Source: Paraburkholderia dioscoreae | Lineage (GTDB): Bacteria; Pseudomonadota; Gammaproteobacteria; Burkholderiales; Burkholderiaceae | Direction of reading: 5' to 3' | Assembly: GCF_902459535.1 (NCBI RefSeq) | Contig: NZ_LR699553.1 | Span: 3,162,001-3,226,000, forward strand | Length of the DNA stretch: 64,000 nt | Shown: positions 1 to 9,102 of the stretch, in pieces | Layout: the number at the start of each line of letters is the position of its first letter | How positions within the stretch are numbered: the stretch's first letter is position 1 | Translations under genes and position numbers: made by a program | The notes under the pieces: model-generated | The model's database searches: none | What the model was told of the DNA's origin: nothing | Seen by the model: only the letters and a program-made list of their open reading frames with translations

Positions 1-1209
1 AACCTGTCGGTGCAGCGCCAGAAGTGGGCCGACAACCTCTACTACGGCCCAGGCGCGCTCGCGGGCGAGCAATCGTGGAACAACACCGGCACGCTCGGCC
101 TGTCGTATCACCTTGATATCTGGGGCAGGGACAAGAACGCCGCCGAGCGCGCGCTCGACGCCGCCCACGCGAGCGCGGCGGATGCCCGCGCCGCCCAGCT
201 CGAACTGGAAGGCAACGTGGTGCGCACGTACATCGAGATGTCGATGAACTACGCGCTGCTCGACATCGCCAAATCCACCTTGCAGCAGCAGCAACAGATC
301 GTGGATCTGGCCAACCGGCGCCTGAAAGGCGGCATCGGCACGCAACTGGAAGTAAGCCAGGCCGAAACGCCGCTGCCGGAATACGAACGCCAGATCGACG
401 AGATCGAAGAAAAGATCGCGCTCGGCCGCAATCAGCTGGCCGCGCTGGCCGGCAAAGGTCCGGGCGCGGGCGATTCGATCCAGCGCCCGACGCTTTCGCT
501 GAACACGCCGGCCGGACTGCCGAGCGCATTGCCCGCAGACCTGATCGGCCATCGGCCGGACGTCGTCGCGGCGCGCTGGTCGGTCGCGGCGCAGGCGCGC
601 GGTATCGACGTCGCCAAGGCGGACTTCTATCCGGACATCAACCTGCTGGCCTCGATTGGCGGATATGCGGCCATGGGGCCGCTGTTCCAGTTCCTGAAGA
701 ACCCGTCGCACAGCTGGAGCGGTGGGCCGGCGCTGTCGCTGCCGATCCTCGACGGCGGCCGCCTGCGTTCGCAACTCGGCGCGGCCTCGGCGGGCTATGA
801 CGAAGCCGTCGACCGCTACAACCAGTCGATTGTCGGCGCGCTCAAGGACATTTCCGATCAGGTGATCAGGATCCGCTCGCTTGCGACCCAGGCCGAGGAC
901 GCCGATCGTTCTGTCGCGACGGCCCGCAAGAACTACGATTTGTCGCGCGAAGGTTACCGGCGCGGGCTGACCGACTATCTGAACGTGCTGATCGCGCAAA
1001 ACCAGTTGCTGCACGCGCAGGAAGGCGTGGCGAAGATTCAGGCCGAACGGCTCGGCGCGCATGCGTCGCTGGTCACGGCACTGGGCGGTGGGCTCGACGA
1101 CCCGGCCAACGGTCCGCTGGCGAACGAGACTTTGCCGGCGCATGGCAAGGGTAAGACGGTGGCGCCCGGTTCGACCGCCAGCGCCCAGCCGGCCAGGTCA
1201 GGAAGCTGA
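1..1209 (+). CDS. NodT-family outer membrane efflux channel, 5' end cut off
   Basis: The reading frame is open from base 1, so the real start lies upstream. 402 residues remain of a family usually near 490-500, and the missing part should hold the signal peptide and lipobox. The visible part has the family hallmarks: a segment reading LSYHLDIWGRDKNAA near residue 37, long amphipathic helices, then PADLIGHRPDVVAARW and KADFYPDINL in the second half, showing the internal duplication typical of TolC-like proteins. Such proteins form the trimeric outer membrane duct of tripartite pumps. The stop lies 2 bases before the FUSC gene, so it heads or belongs to a four-gene efflux operon with FUSC, DUF1656 and HlyD proteins. 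Family is secure; substrate is inferred from the neighbours (aromatic acids or similar). Confidence 0.93.
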   Translation, partial: NLSVQRQKWADNLYYGPGALAGEQSWNNTGTLGLSYHLDIWGRDKNAAERALDAAHASAADARAAQLELEGNVVRTYIEMSMNYALLDIAKSTLQQQQQIVDLANRRLKGGIGTQLEVSQAETPLPEYERQIDEIEEKIALGRNQLAALAGKGPGAGDSIQRPTLSLNTPAGLPSALPADLIGHRPDVVAARWSVAAQARGIDVAKADFYPDINLLASIGGYAAMGPLFQFLKNPSHSWSGGPALSLPILDGGRLRSQLGAASAGYDEAVDRYNQSIVGALKDISDQVIRIRSLATQAEDADRSVATARKNYDLSREGYRRGLTDYLNVLIAQNQLLHAQEGVAKIQAERLGAHASLVTALGGGLDDPANGPLANETLPAHGKGKTVAPGSTASAQPARSGS

Positions 1210-1211
1210 CC

Positions 1212-3422
1212 ATGTCCGCTTCCCCTTTTTCCGCGCCGCGTTCGGCGTCGTTCGCTGCGTTATACGCGGCCGCCGCCGACTGGGCGCGTAACGACGGCCT
1301 GACGTGGGTCTATCTGTTCAAAGCGCTCGCCGCCTGCTTCCTTGCGCTCGGCGTCGCAATGAAACTCGACTTGCCGCAGCCGCGCACGGCGATGACTACC
1401 GTCTTCATCGTGATGCAGCCGCAAAGCGGCATGGTGTTCGCAAAGAGCTTCTACCGGATCTGCGGCACCCTCGTCGGTCTCGTCGTGATGCTCGCGTTGA
1501 TCGGCCTGTTCGCGCAGCAGCCGGAACTGTTCATCGTCGCAACCGGCGTGTGGGTCGGCATCTGCACGGCGGGCGCCGCGCGCAACCGCAACTTCAGATC
1601 GTATGGTTTCGTGCTGGCCGGCTACACGGCCGCGCTGATCGGCATCCCCGCTTCGCAGCATCCGGACGGCGCATTTCTGAGCGCCCTCACGCGGGTGGCC
1701 GAAGTGGTGGTCGGCATCGTCTGCGCGGGTGCGGTGAGCGGCCTCGTGTTTCCGCGCTTCGCCGGCATGCAGATGCGCGGCACCGTGCGTGCGCGTTTCT
1801 CGGCGTTCGTCGAGTATGTGTCGGCGTCGCTCGCCGGCCATAACGACCGCGAGCAGATCGAAGCGACCAATGCGCGCTTTGTCGCCGATATCGTCGGCTT
1901 CGAAGCGGCACGCAGTGTCGCCGTGTTCGAGGGCCCGGATTCGCGCATGCGCGGTGGCCGTCTCGCGCGTCTGAACAGCGAGTTCATGACCGCCTCGACG
2001 CGCTTTCACGCGCTGCACCAGTTGATGAACCGCTTGCGCAACTCGAACACGAGCGGCGCGGCCATTGCAGTCGGAGCGCTCGAGCCGTACTTCAGGGAAA
2101 TCGCCCCGCTGCTCGCGAAATCCGGCGAGCCCGTGCTGACCGCCGCCGACGCTGTGCACGCCGCTGCGCAACTCGAGGTCTTCAAAGCCGAGCTGCCCAA
2201 ACGCGTGCGCGCGACGCGGGCCGAACTGGAAGTGCATCCCGACGCGCCGCTGCTCGACTTCGACACCGGCGCCGAACTGCTGTACCGCTTCATCGACGAT
2301 CTGCATGCCTATGCGGCCACGTATGCGTCGCTCGCCGTCGATACACATGAGCGCGAGCGCTGGATCGAGCGTTACGAACCGAAGACGAACGCGATTGCCG
2401 CCAGCGTCGCGGGCGTGCGCGCCGCCATCGTGATGATCGCGCTCGGCGCGTTCTGGATCGCGACTGCGTGGCCGAGCGGTTCGACCTTGACGTTGACGGC
2501 CGCGGCCGTGTGCGCGCTGGCGTCGTCGTCGCCGAATCCGAAACGCACGGCGTTCCAGATGGCCGCCGGCACCCTGGTCGCCACGGTGATGGGGATGATC
2601 GCGGTATTCGGCGTGTTCCCGCACGTGGATGGCTTCCCGCTGCTGTGCGCCACCCTCGCGCCGTTCCTGCTGCTCGGCGTGCTCATGACGACACGGCCCG
2701 CGCTGGCCGGTTACGGTGTCGGCTATTGCATCTTCTTCTGTTTCCTGGCCGGCCCGGACAACGTGATTCACTACGATCCGAGCGGCTACATGAACGATGC
2801 CGTAGCGCTCGTGCTGTCCATGCTGGTGGCGTCGATCGCGTTCGCGGTGTTGCTGCCGCCTTCGACGCCCTGGCTGCGTAACCGCCTGCTGGTGGATTTG
2901 CGTCGCCAGGTGGTGCTGGCGAGCCGCGCGGGCATGCGCCGGGTGCGGTCGCGCTTCGAGAGCGGCGCGCGCGATCTGATGTTCCAGATCAACGCGCTCG
3001 CGCAGCACGAGCCCGAACTCAAACGCGACACGTTGCGCTGGCTCTTCTCGGTGCTCGAAGTGGGCAACGCGGTGATCGACCTGCGCCGCGAAGTGGCGGC
3101 GCTGCCCGCCGACGCGCGTTACGCACGGTCAATGCCGTGGCGCGTCTCGCTGCGTGCCATGCGCGACGCGCTGGCCGCGCTATTCGAGCGGCCGCGTGAA
3201 GACCGCTTCGACCGCGCGCTCGCCGCGACCGCGGACGCGATCGCCGCCATTCAACAGATGCTGGCCGCTTTTACGCCGCCGCGTGAAGAGCGCCACCAGC
3301 TGCAACGCATTTTGAGTCAACTGCATTTCATTCGTACCGCGCTGCTCGATCCGCAATCACCGCTTGAGTCGCTGATGAGCGGACGTGCCAGCGCGTCAGA
3401 GGGAGTTCGTCATGCCACGTGA
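1212..3422 (+). CDS. FUSC-family inner membrane efflux protein (AaeB-like)
   Basis: 736 residues. Two hydrophobic bundles, about residues 35-170 and 395-545, are separated by a long soluble region, and a second soluble region ends the protein. This is the layout of the FUSC/AaeB family, whose E. coli member exports p-hydroxybenzoate and related aromatic acids with AaeA. The first bundle contains QPRTAMTTVFIVMQPQSG and the second a matching stretch, reflecting the internal repeat. The ATG is 2 bases after the stop of the outer membrane gene, and the end overlaps the DUF1656 gene by 11 bases, so the genes are co-translated. The neighbouring HlyD protein supplies the periplasmic link. Substrate cannot be read from sequence. 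Confidence 0.93.
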   Translation: MSASPFSAPRSASFAALYAAAADWARNDGLTWVYLFKALAACFLALGVAMKLDLPQPRTAMTTVFIVMQPQSGMVFAKSFYRICGTLVGLVVMLALIGLFAQQPELFIVATGVWVGICTAGAARNRNFRSYGFVLAGYTAALIGIPASQHPDGAFLSALTRVAEVVVGIVCAGAVSGLVFPRFAGMQMRGTVRARFSAFVEYVSASLAGHNDREQIEATNARFVADIVGFEAARSVAVFEGPDSRMRGGRLARLNSEFMTASTRFHALHQLMNRLRNSNTSGAAIAVGALEPYFREIAPLLAKSGEPVLTAADAVHAAAQLEVFKAELPKRVRATRAELEVHPDAPLLDFDTGAELLYRFIDDLHAYAATYASLAVDTHERERWIERYEPKTNAIAASVAGVRAAIVMIALGAFWIATAWPSGSTLTLTAAAVCALASSSPNPKRTAFQMAAGTLVATVMGMIAVFGVFPHVDGFPLLCATLAPFLLLGVLMTTRPALAGYGVGYCIFFCFLAGPDNVIHYDPSGYMNDAVALVLSMLVASIAFAVLLPPSTPWLRNRLLVDLRRQVVLASRAGMRRVRSRFESGARDLMFQINALAQHEPELKRDTLRWLFSVLEVGNAVIDLRREVAALPADARYARSMPWRVSLRAMRDALAALFERPREDRFDRALAATADAIAAIQQMLAAFTPPREERHQLQRILSQLHFIRTALLDPQSPLESLMSGRASASEGVRHAT

Positions 3423-3612
3423 TATCGCCGTTCTGGACGCGTACATACCGGCCATCGTGCTGCTGTTTATTGCGGGCGCCGCGCTTACCTGGATGCTGGA
3501 CCGCGTGATTGCCCACACGGGCCTGTATCGCGTGGTGTGGCATCCGTCCTTGTTCCGGGCCAGCCTGCTCGTGTGTGTATGCGGCATGCTGGGCCTTGCC
3601 GTTTATCGTTGA
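3412..3612 (+). CDS. DUF1656 small inner membrane protein
   Basis: 66 residues with two hydrophobic segments (about residues 9-32 and 46-64). DUF1656 proteins (the AaeX type) are regularly found between FUSC and HlyD genes; their exact job in the pump is not known to me. The ATG at 3412 is preferred over an in-frame ATG at 3385 because GAGGGAG sits just upstream and the protein then begins MPRDIAVLDAYIP as in the family. The gene overlaps the end of the FUSC gene by 11 bases and is followed 13 bases later by the HlyD gene. Confidence 0.85.
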   Translation: MPRDIAVLDAYIPAIVLLFIAGAALTWMLDRVIAHTGLYRVVWHPSLFRASLLVCVCGMLGLAVYR

Positions 3613-3625
3613 TAAGAGTCGAAAC

Positions 3626-4501
3626 ATGACCATCCGAAATATTGTGGGCTTCGTCGCGACAGCCGTTATTTTTATCGTCGCGATTCTGATTGGACGCGTG
3701 CTGTGGGTCCATTACATGGACGAACCGTGGACCCGCGACGGTCGCGTGCGCGCCGAGATCATAAATATCGCACCGGATGTCTCGGGAGCGATTGTCGATC
3801 TGCCCGTGAAGGACAATCAGCTGGTGAAGAAAGGCGATCTGCTGATGCAGATCGACCCGTCGCACTATCAGCTTGCGGTTGAACAGGCCCAGGCTGCGGT
3901 CGCCGCGCGAAAGGCCGAGTTGCAGATGAGGCGCGATGACGCGCAACGGCGTGCGGATATGGATGCGCTGGTGGTGTCGAAAGAGAACCGTGAAAATGCC
4001 ACTCACACGGCTTCGGCCGCCGAGGCTTCCTATCAGCAGGCTTTGGCTACGCTCGATGCAGCCAAGCTGAACCTCGAACGCACGCGCGTGGTGTCGCCGG
4101 TCGACGGGTATGTCACGAACCTGAGCGTGTTCCGCGGCGACTACGCGACGGTTGGTTCGGCCAAGCTGGCGATTGTCGATAGCCACTCGTTCTGGGTGTA
4201 TGGGTATTTCGAAGAAACCAAGCTGCCGCACGTGCACGTCGGCGATAAGGCAGCAGTCCGGTTGATGAGCGGCGGCACGCTGCAGGGGCATGTCGAGAGT
4301 ATTTCCCGAGGGATTTATGATCGGGACAATCCTGAAAGCCGTGAGCTGCTTGCTGACGTGAATCCGACTTTTAACTGGGTGCGGTTGGCGCAGCGCGTGC
4401 CTGTAAGGGTGAAGATCGATTCGGTACCCGACAATGTCGTGCTGGCGGCGGGGATTACTTGTACGGTTGTGATTACGCCTGGGAGCGCCAAGGCTAGCTG
4501 A
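3626..4501 (+). CDS. HlyD-family periplasmic adaptor (AaeA-like)
   Basis: 291 residues. One N-terminal transmembrane segment (about 7-25) anchors it in the inner membrane. It is followed by a lipoyl-like half (IAPDVSGAIVDLPVKDNQLVKKGDLLMQIDP, beginning about residue 48), a short alpha-hairpin (about 85-150), the second lipoyl half (VVSPVDGYVTNLSVFRGDYA) and a beta-barrel. This is the membrane fusion protein of tripartite pumps and should bridge the FUSC protein and the NodT channel. The frame is open upstream to 3509 but the ATG at 3626 is chosen because it starts MTIRNIVGFVATAVIF, directly giving the membrane anchor. It is the last gene of the operon; a run of seven T follows the stop, with only a weak stem before it. 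Confidence 0.92.
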   Translation: MTIRNIVGFVATAVIFIVAILIGRVLWVHYMDEPWTRDGRVRAEIINIAPDVSGAIVDLPVKDNQLVKKGDLLMQIDPSHYQLAVEQAQAAVAARKAELQMRRDDAQRRADMDALVVSKENRENATHTASAAEASYQQALATLDAAKLNLERTRVVSPVDGYVTNLSVFRGDYATVGSAKLAIVDSHSFWVYGYFEETKLPHVHVGDKAAVRLMSGGTLQGHVESISRGIYDRDNPESRELLADVNPTFNWVRLAQRVPVRVKIDSVPDNVVLAAGITCTVVITPGSAKAS

Positions 4502-4605
4502 TTTTTTTGCTTGCGTGCTTTTGGGAGTGTTGCGGGGATGTCGGCTTTTTGGGCGGTCACGGTGGTTGGTTAGCGGTGGCCCTGTTTGGACAGGTTGTGG
4601 CCACC

Positions 4606-5060
4606 CTAGTGATAATCGAGCGTGTCGTCGACTTTGGTGATTTTCCAGCCGCGCGCCTCCTTTCGCAGGAAAACCAGGACGCTGATTCGATCTCTGGAGC
4701 CAAAGGTGACGGGCACCACGGCAACCTCGCCGAGCATGACGGGAGCGTGTGTTGCGATATGGTCGGTCCAGTCGGACGCGTCATGGTCCTGAACTTTCGT
4801 GAAATAATCGGTATCGCCCGGCAGGCGGTTGCGAAGGTAGGCGTCACGCAGCCGATCGACTGTCCCTTTTGCGACATAGGCGTAAACGCCTTTGTTCAAC
4901 AGAGGATAGGTGTCGGCAGACTGTGATTTGATGTACCAGGCGTAAAACGCTTTCGTGTTTACGTCTGCCTAGATATTGTCGTCGGCTGATGCCGTCTGTT
5001 GGAAAAGGATCCGGCGGAGAGCAATAGCGCAGAGACGATCAGGGCGGTGAGTTTTTTCAT
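4606..5060 (-). pseudogene. Decayed gene for a small secreted protein (DUF3828-like), frameshift plus in-frame stop
   Basis: Reading leftward from an ATG at 5060 gives a clean signal peptide start (MKKLTALIVSALLLSAGSF), but this frame ends at a TAA after 33 residues. A shift near the CCTTTTCC run (about 5000-5007) moves into the frame QQTASADDNI, which meets an amber TAG and then continues as ADVNTKAFYAWYIKSQSADTYP, joining the open stretch that runs to 4606. That last stretch (DYFTKVQDHDASDWTDHIA and VVPVTFGSRDRISVLVFLRK) resembles DUF3828-type periplasmic proteins of unknown function. The similarity to DUF3828 is from memory and uncertain. A shortened product from a TTG at 4899 would lack the export signal. 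Two independent lesions argue for a dead gene rather than a sequencing slip. Confidence 0.6.
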
Positions 5061-5403
5061 ATTGCCTCAGTCAGCCCGGTACATTCAAGTACATCGCGGC
5101 GCTTGATTTACTGAACGGCAAGATGGGACTCAGGTGAAGAACGTTTTTGTGCTGAACAGGCTATCAGCGGAGTCACGCGAAGATTGTCGGATAAGTTCTG
5201 GTTTTGGACCACGGGCCGTGGTTTATGCCAACGGAATAATCACGCTCCGTAAACCGTCGCCACGCAGAGGGAAATCTTTTCAGGGATGCGAATTAACCGC
5301 CGGGAGGCGCGACGATTCTCCCGCATGCCCAATGCATGCTCAATGACTGGAAGGCAGCAATCAATCAGCTCGCGATCCTCTACGAGGATCGCTTCACCCG
5401 AAC
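5061..5403. other. Gene-free stretch between the decayed gene and the chemoreceptor
   Basis: No credible coding region. A 70-codon open frame at 5134-5346 has no ribosome site and atypical composition. The only structure seen is a perfect inverted repeat near 5372-5392, listed separately. Confidence 0.5.
5372..5392 (-). terminator. Hairpin downstream of the chemoreceptor gene
   Basis: Perfect 9-base arms (GCGATCCTC and GAGGATCGC) with a 3-base loop, 11 bases past the stop of the chemoreceptor gene. No T-run follows on the minus strand, so it may act as a 3' end stabiliser or a weak terminator. Confidence 0.4.
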
Positions 5404-7080
5404 TCACAACCTGAACTTCCCCACCATCACCTTCAACCCGCGCGCCTGATCGTCCAGCGACCTGGCCGCGGCTGTCGCCTGTTCCACCAACGCCGCGTTC
5501 TGCTGCGTTCCGGAATCCATCTGCGTCACCGCGAGGTTGATCTCTTCGATCCCGGCGCTTTGCTCGGACGAAGCCGCCGAAATCTCGCCCATGATGTCGG
5601 TAACACGCTTCACGGCCTTGACGACTTCATCCATAGTCTGCCCGGCGTCCTGAGCCAGAGTCGACCCGTTGCTCACCCGCTCGACCGACGTGCTGATCAA
5701 GCCTTTGATCTCCTTGGCCGCCGCCGCGCTACGCTGCGCCAGATTACGCACTTCCGCGGCGACCACGGAAAACCCGCGCCCTTCCTCGCCGGCACGGGCC
5801 GCCTCGACCGCCGCGTTCAACGCAAGAATATTGGTCTGAAACGCAATCCCCTCGATCACGCCGATGATGTCGCCGATACTGCGCGCGCTATCGTTGATCT
5901 CGTTCATGGTCGCGACCACCCGGCTCACCACCGCGCCGCCCTTCTCCGCGATCTCCGAAGCGTTATTGGCCAGCGTGCTCGCCTGCTTCGCATTGTCGGC
6001 GTTCTGACGGACGGTCGAAGTCAGCTGCTCCATGCTGCTCGCGGTGCGCTCGAGCGCCATTGCCTGCTGCTCGGTACGCTGCGACAGATCCAGGTTGCCC
6101 ATCGAAATCTCGCCTGACGCGGTCGCAATCGCGTCCGCGCTCGACGCAATGTCGGCGACCGTCGTCGCGAGGCCGCTTTGCATGTCTTGCAGCGCGAACA
6201 GCATGCTCGACCTGTCCTTGCGGCCCAACGCGATCTCGACGGACAGATCGCCCGCCGCGATCCGGCTGGCAATTTCCTTCGCGTACACCGGCTCGCCGCC
6301 GAGCTGGCCGGCAAGGCGCCGCACCACCCACTCGCTGATGCCGAATGCGAGCACGATCAGGCCGAGCGTGGCCAGCGCGATCATCACGAACGACGAGTGG
6401 TAAATGAACCCCGACGCCTCGATAGTCGCCTTCGCCGCCGTCGCGCGCTGCGCGACGAGTTCGTCGACGAGTTTTTCGAGCTTGCCGGTTTCGACCAGCA
6501 GCGACACGTCCTGCGTGCCGACCTGCCAGTTCATCTGCGACAGATCGAGCGGCTGCGCTTTCACGAGCGTCACGAAGTCGCGCAGATGGCCGCTCCACGC
6601 CGTCACGGCGGCGGCGAATTTCTTTTGCTGGTCGACCGCCTTCGCGTCGGAGGTGTCGACGTACTGTTGCAGCATGCGCAGTTGCGTAGCGAGACCGCTC
6701 AGGCCCGTCTCGATGTCGGCGCCGAGATCGTCGCGTTCTTTCGCGGTGGTCGCGGTGAGCAGCATTTTCTGCGCGCGGCTCGCGCGCAGCATGTAGCCGC
6801 GCGCCTCTTCGGCCGCACGGCTGGCAACGTGCCCCTGATCGTAAATGGATTGGGCGGACGCGTTCAGACGGCTGATCTGGGTCAGCGCAAACACGCCGAT
6901 CAACAGTGTACCGATCAGCAAGACGGCGAACGCGAGGCGCAGCATCGCCTTCACCGACAAACCCTTGAGCCTGACCGCCCGCGAGCGGCTGCGCTCGCCC
7001 TGCGGCGGCGTTTTGCCGGCCGCTTCTCCTTCCGGTATGAACCCGGCGCCTGTCTGGCTACCCAGCGAAACTGCTTTCAT
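5404..7080 (-). CDS. Methyl-accepting chemotaxis protein
   Basis: 558 residues. A 43-residue cytoplasmic arm precedes the first transmembrane segment (about 44-67). The periplasmic four-helix-bundle sensor domain (Tar type) runs to about 227, the second transmembrane segment is about 228-249, then HAMP (250-305) and the coiled-coil signalling domain (about 320-550). The conserved hairpin tip is present (GVIEGIAFQTNILALNAAVE and EEGRGFSVVAAEVR). The protein ends MVGKFRL without a CheR-docking pentapeptide, so methylation would rely on other receptors. GGGG lies just before the ATG. Ligand unknown. The gene stands alone, divergent from fsr, with no che genes nearby. Confidence 0.95.
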   Translation of the reverse strand: MKAVSLGSQTGAGFIPEGEAAGKTPPQGERSRSRAVRLKGLSVKAMLRLAFAVLLIGTLLIGVFALTQISRLNASAQSIYDQGHVASRAAEEARGYMLRASRAQKMLLTATTAKERDDLGADIETGLSGLATQLRMLQQYVDTSDAKAVDQQKKFAAAVTAWSGHLRDFVTLVKAQPLDLSQMNWQVGTQDVSLLVETGKLEKLVDELVAQRATAAKATIEASGFIYHSSFVMIALATLGLIVLAFGISEWVVRRLAGQLGGEPVYAKEIASRIAAGDLSVEIALGRKDRSSMLFALQDMQSGLATTVADIASSADAIATASGEISMGNLDLSQRTEQQAMALERTASSMEQLTSTVRQNADNAKQASTLANNASEIAEKGGAVVSRVVATMNEINDSARSIGDIIGVIEGIAFQTNILALNAAVEAARAGEEGRGFSVVAAEVRNLAQRSAAAAKEIKGLISTSVERVSNGSTLAQDAGQTMDEVVKAVKRVTDIMGEISAASSEQSAGIEEINLAVTQMDSGTQQNAALVEQATAAARSLDDQARGLKVMVGKFRL

Positions 7081-7574
7081 ATTTCCCCGTCCCCACGTGT
7101 AGAACTGCCGGAAAGGTCGGTTCCGGCATTGCTGCCCATCTCTCCGGGTCTACGGCACAAACGTCTGCGATCTTTAGCGTCGCTCGCGAAATGCCGACCG
7201 CATGTCGCCCGGTCCTCGACGCGCCGCCTCGTAAGCTTCGCGCCCGCGACGGGTTTTATACACGGCCAAAAATCCCGGAGGCGGCATTTATCAGACGAGA
7301 TATCGCCCACACGTGGTCGCGGCATGACACCACCTGGCCGCACCGCTGCGGTGCGCACGGCTCCCGGTTTCGGCGCACGACTTCTGTCCCTCCTGAGCAT
7401 CGTGCGTCCGATTCGCGACAAAACTTGTCCTTACAATTCGCTCAGGCCACATTAAACTTCGACGAATAGCTGACGACGCCAGATGTCGCGTCCCAATGCC
7501 GCAACGTTCAAAATGTGCGTTTTAGCAGCGCAGGCGGCTTCAAATCACTCTCTTTCTCCTCTCTCATCTACCGT
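7081..7574. other. Divergent intergenic region (chemoreceptor / fsr)
   Basis: Nearly 500 bases without a supported gene. It must hold both promoters, but I saw no convincing -35/-10 pair or FliA-type promoter. The most notable element is an almost perfect palindrome at 7339-7355, with 8-base arms (CGCACCGC / GCGGTGCG) around a single T, which could be an operator. Open frames here are short and lack ribosome sites. Confidence 0.4.
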
Positions 7575-8831
7575 ATGGAAACGAGCCTCGATAAAAGCGC
7601 CCTCGCCGGCGCGCCAGCCGGAGCCGGAACCACCGGCGCGCCGCAGCCGGCGGCCAAAGTCCAGCGCACGGTCTACTCCGTGCTCGGCGCAATCAGCTTT
7701 TCGCATCTGCTCAACGACATGATCCAGTCGTTGATCCTCGCGATCTACCCGATGCTGAAAGACAACTTCTCGTTGTCGTTCGGACAGATCGGCCTGATTA
7801 CGCTGACTTACCAGATCACCGCGTCGCTGCTGCAGCCGCTCGTCGGCATTTATACGGACAAGCATCCGAAGCCATATTCGCTGCCCGTCGGCATGGGCTT
7901 CACGCTCGCCGGCCTGCTGCTGATGTCGGTCGCGCCCAATTTCGGCGTGCTGCTGGTGGCGGCGGCACTGGTGGGCTGCGGTTCGTCGGTGTTCCACCCG
8001 GAATCGTCGCGGGTGGCGCGCATGGCGTCGGGCGGCCGTCACGGCCTCGCGCAGTCGCTGTTCCAGGTGGGTGGCAACGCGGGTTCGTCGCTCGGCCCGC
8101 TGCTCGCCGCGTTGATCGTGATTCCGCACGGCCAGCGCAGCATTGCGTGGTTCTCGGTGGCGGCGCTCGTCGCGATCGTGGTGCTGACGCAGATCGGCCG
8201 CTGGTACAAGCAGCATCCGTCGGTGAAGAAGGCGCGCAGCGCGGCCGGCCATGCCACGCTCTCGCGCAATAAGGTCATGTTCGCGATGGGCGTGCTGATC
8301 CTGCTGGTGTTCTCGAAGTACTTCTATCTCGCCAGCATCAACAGCTACTTCACCTTCTATCTGATCGACAAATTCCATCTGCCGGTGCAGGCCGCGCAGG
8401 TCCATCTGTTCGTGTTCCTCGCGGCGGTGGCGGCGGGCACGGTGATCGGCGGACCGATCGGCGACCGGATCGGTCGCAAATATGTGATCTGGGTGTCGAT
8501 TCTCGGCGTGGCGCCCTTCACGCTGCTGCTGCCCTACGCCAATCTGTTCTGGACCGGCGTGCTGACGGTGGTCATCGGCGTGGTGCTGGCGTCGGCCTTC
8601 TCGGCGATCCTCGTGTATGCGCAGGAGTTGATCCCCGGCAAGGTGGGTATGGTCGCGGGCCTGTTCTTCGGCTTCGCGTTCGGCATGGGCGGGATCGGCG
8701 CGGCCGTGCTCGGGCAACTGGCCGATGCCACGAGCATCACGTACGTCTACAAGGTCTGTTCGTTCCTGCCGCTAATCGGCGTGCTGACGGTGTTCCTGCC
8801 GGACGTGGAAGGCAAGCGCGCAAAGGCTTGA
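7575..8831 (+). CDS. fsr: MFS transporter of the fosmidomycin resistance (Fsr) type
   Basis: 418 residues, about twelve transmembrane helices. Similarity to E. coli Fsr is strong along the whole length as I recall it: SFSHLLNDMIQSLILAIYP, SVFHPESSRVARMASGGRHG, FSKYFYLASINSYFTFYL, GGPIGDRIGRKYVIWVSI and SAFSAILVYAQELIPGKVGM. Fsr is an inner membrane exporter conferring fosmidomycin resistance when overproduced; the natural substrate is unknown. The ATG at 7575 gives the expected N-terminus, though the ribosome site before it is poor and an in-frame GTG at 7515 would add 20 residues. A strong terminator follows the stop. Confidence 0.93.
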   Translation: METSLDKSALAGAPAGAGTTGAPQPAAKVQRTVYSVLGAISFSHLLNDMIQSLILAIYPMLKDNFSLSFGQIGLITLTYQITASLLQPLVGIYTDKHPKPYSLPVGMGFTLAGLLLMSVAPNFGVLLVAAALVGCGSSVFHPESSRVARMASGGRHGLAQSLFQVGGNAGSSLGPLLAALIVIPHGQRSIAWFSVAALVAIVVLTQIGRWYKQHPSVKKARSAAGHATLSRNKVMFAMGVLILLVFSKYFYLASINSYFTFYLIDKFHLPVQAAQVHLFVFLAAVAAGTVIGGPIGDRIGRKYVIWVSILGVAPFTLLLPYANLFWTGVLTVVIGVVLASAFSAILVYAQELIPGKVGMVAGLFFGFAFGMGGIGAAVLGQLADATSITYVYKVCSFLPLIGVLTVFLPDVEGKRAKA

Positions 8832-8860
8832 TGGCAGTCCGACCTCGGGTCTGATGAGAA

Positions 8861-8882
8861 AAGGCGCTTCGGCGCCTTTTTT
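8861..8882 (+). terminator. Rho-independent terminator of fsr
   Basis: GGCGC-TTCG-GCGCC hairpin with an extra A-A/T-T extension and six T, starting 30 bases after the fsr stop. Textbook form with a stable UUCG loop. Confidence 0.92.
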
Positions 8883-9102
8883 CTTTGTCGTTGTCCTGGC
8901 GTGAACTCAGGGACTGCGCCGTGTCGGGGACGCGGCCCATTGCCGCGCCCGACAGTACGCCGCGCCGCTCATGGTGAACCCGCGTTGTCCGCCGAGCCGC
9001 GCGTGCTCTATGCTTGCGCGGATACCCCCGTGTTCTCGCGCCGCGCCGCACGGCCGCACGACCCGACAACCGTTCACTTACGCAGCAGAAGGATCGCCGC
9101 AG

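Noticed and set aside
1260..3008. 582-codon open frame opposite the FUSC gene
   Set aside because: Arg/His-rich translation typical of antisense frames in GC-rich genes; the FUSC product on the other strand is a clear family member.
5134..5346. 70-codon open frame between the decayed gene and the chemoreceptor
   Set aside because: No ribosome site, no hydrophobic or domain pattern, composition unlike local genes.
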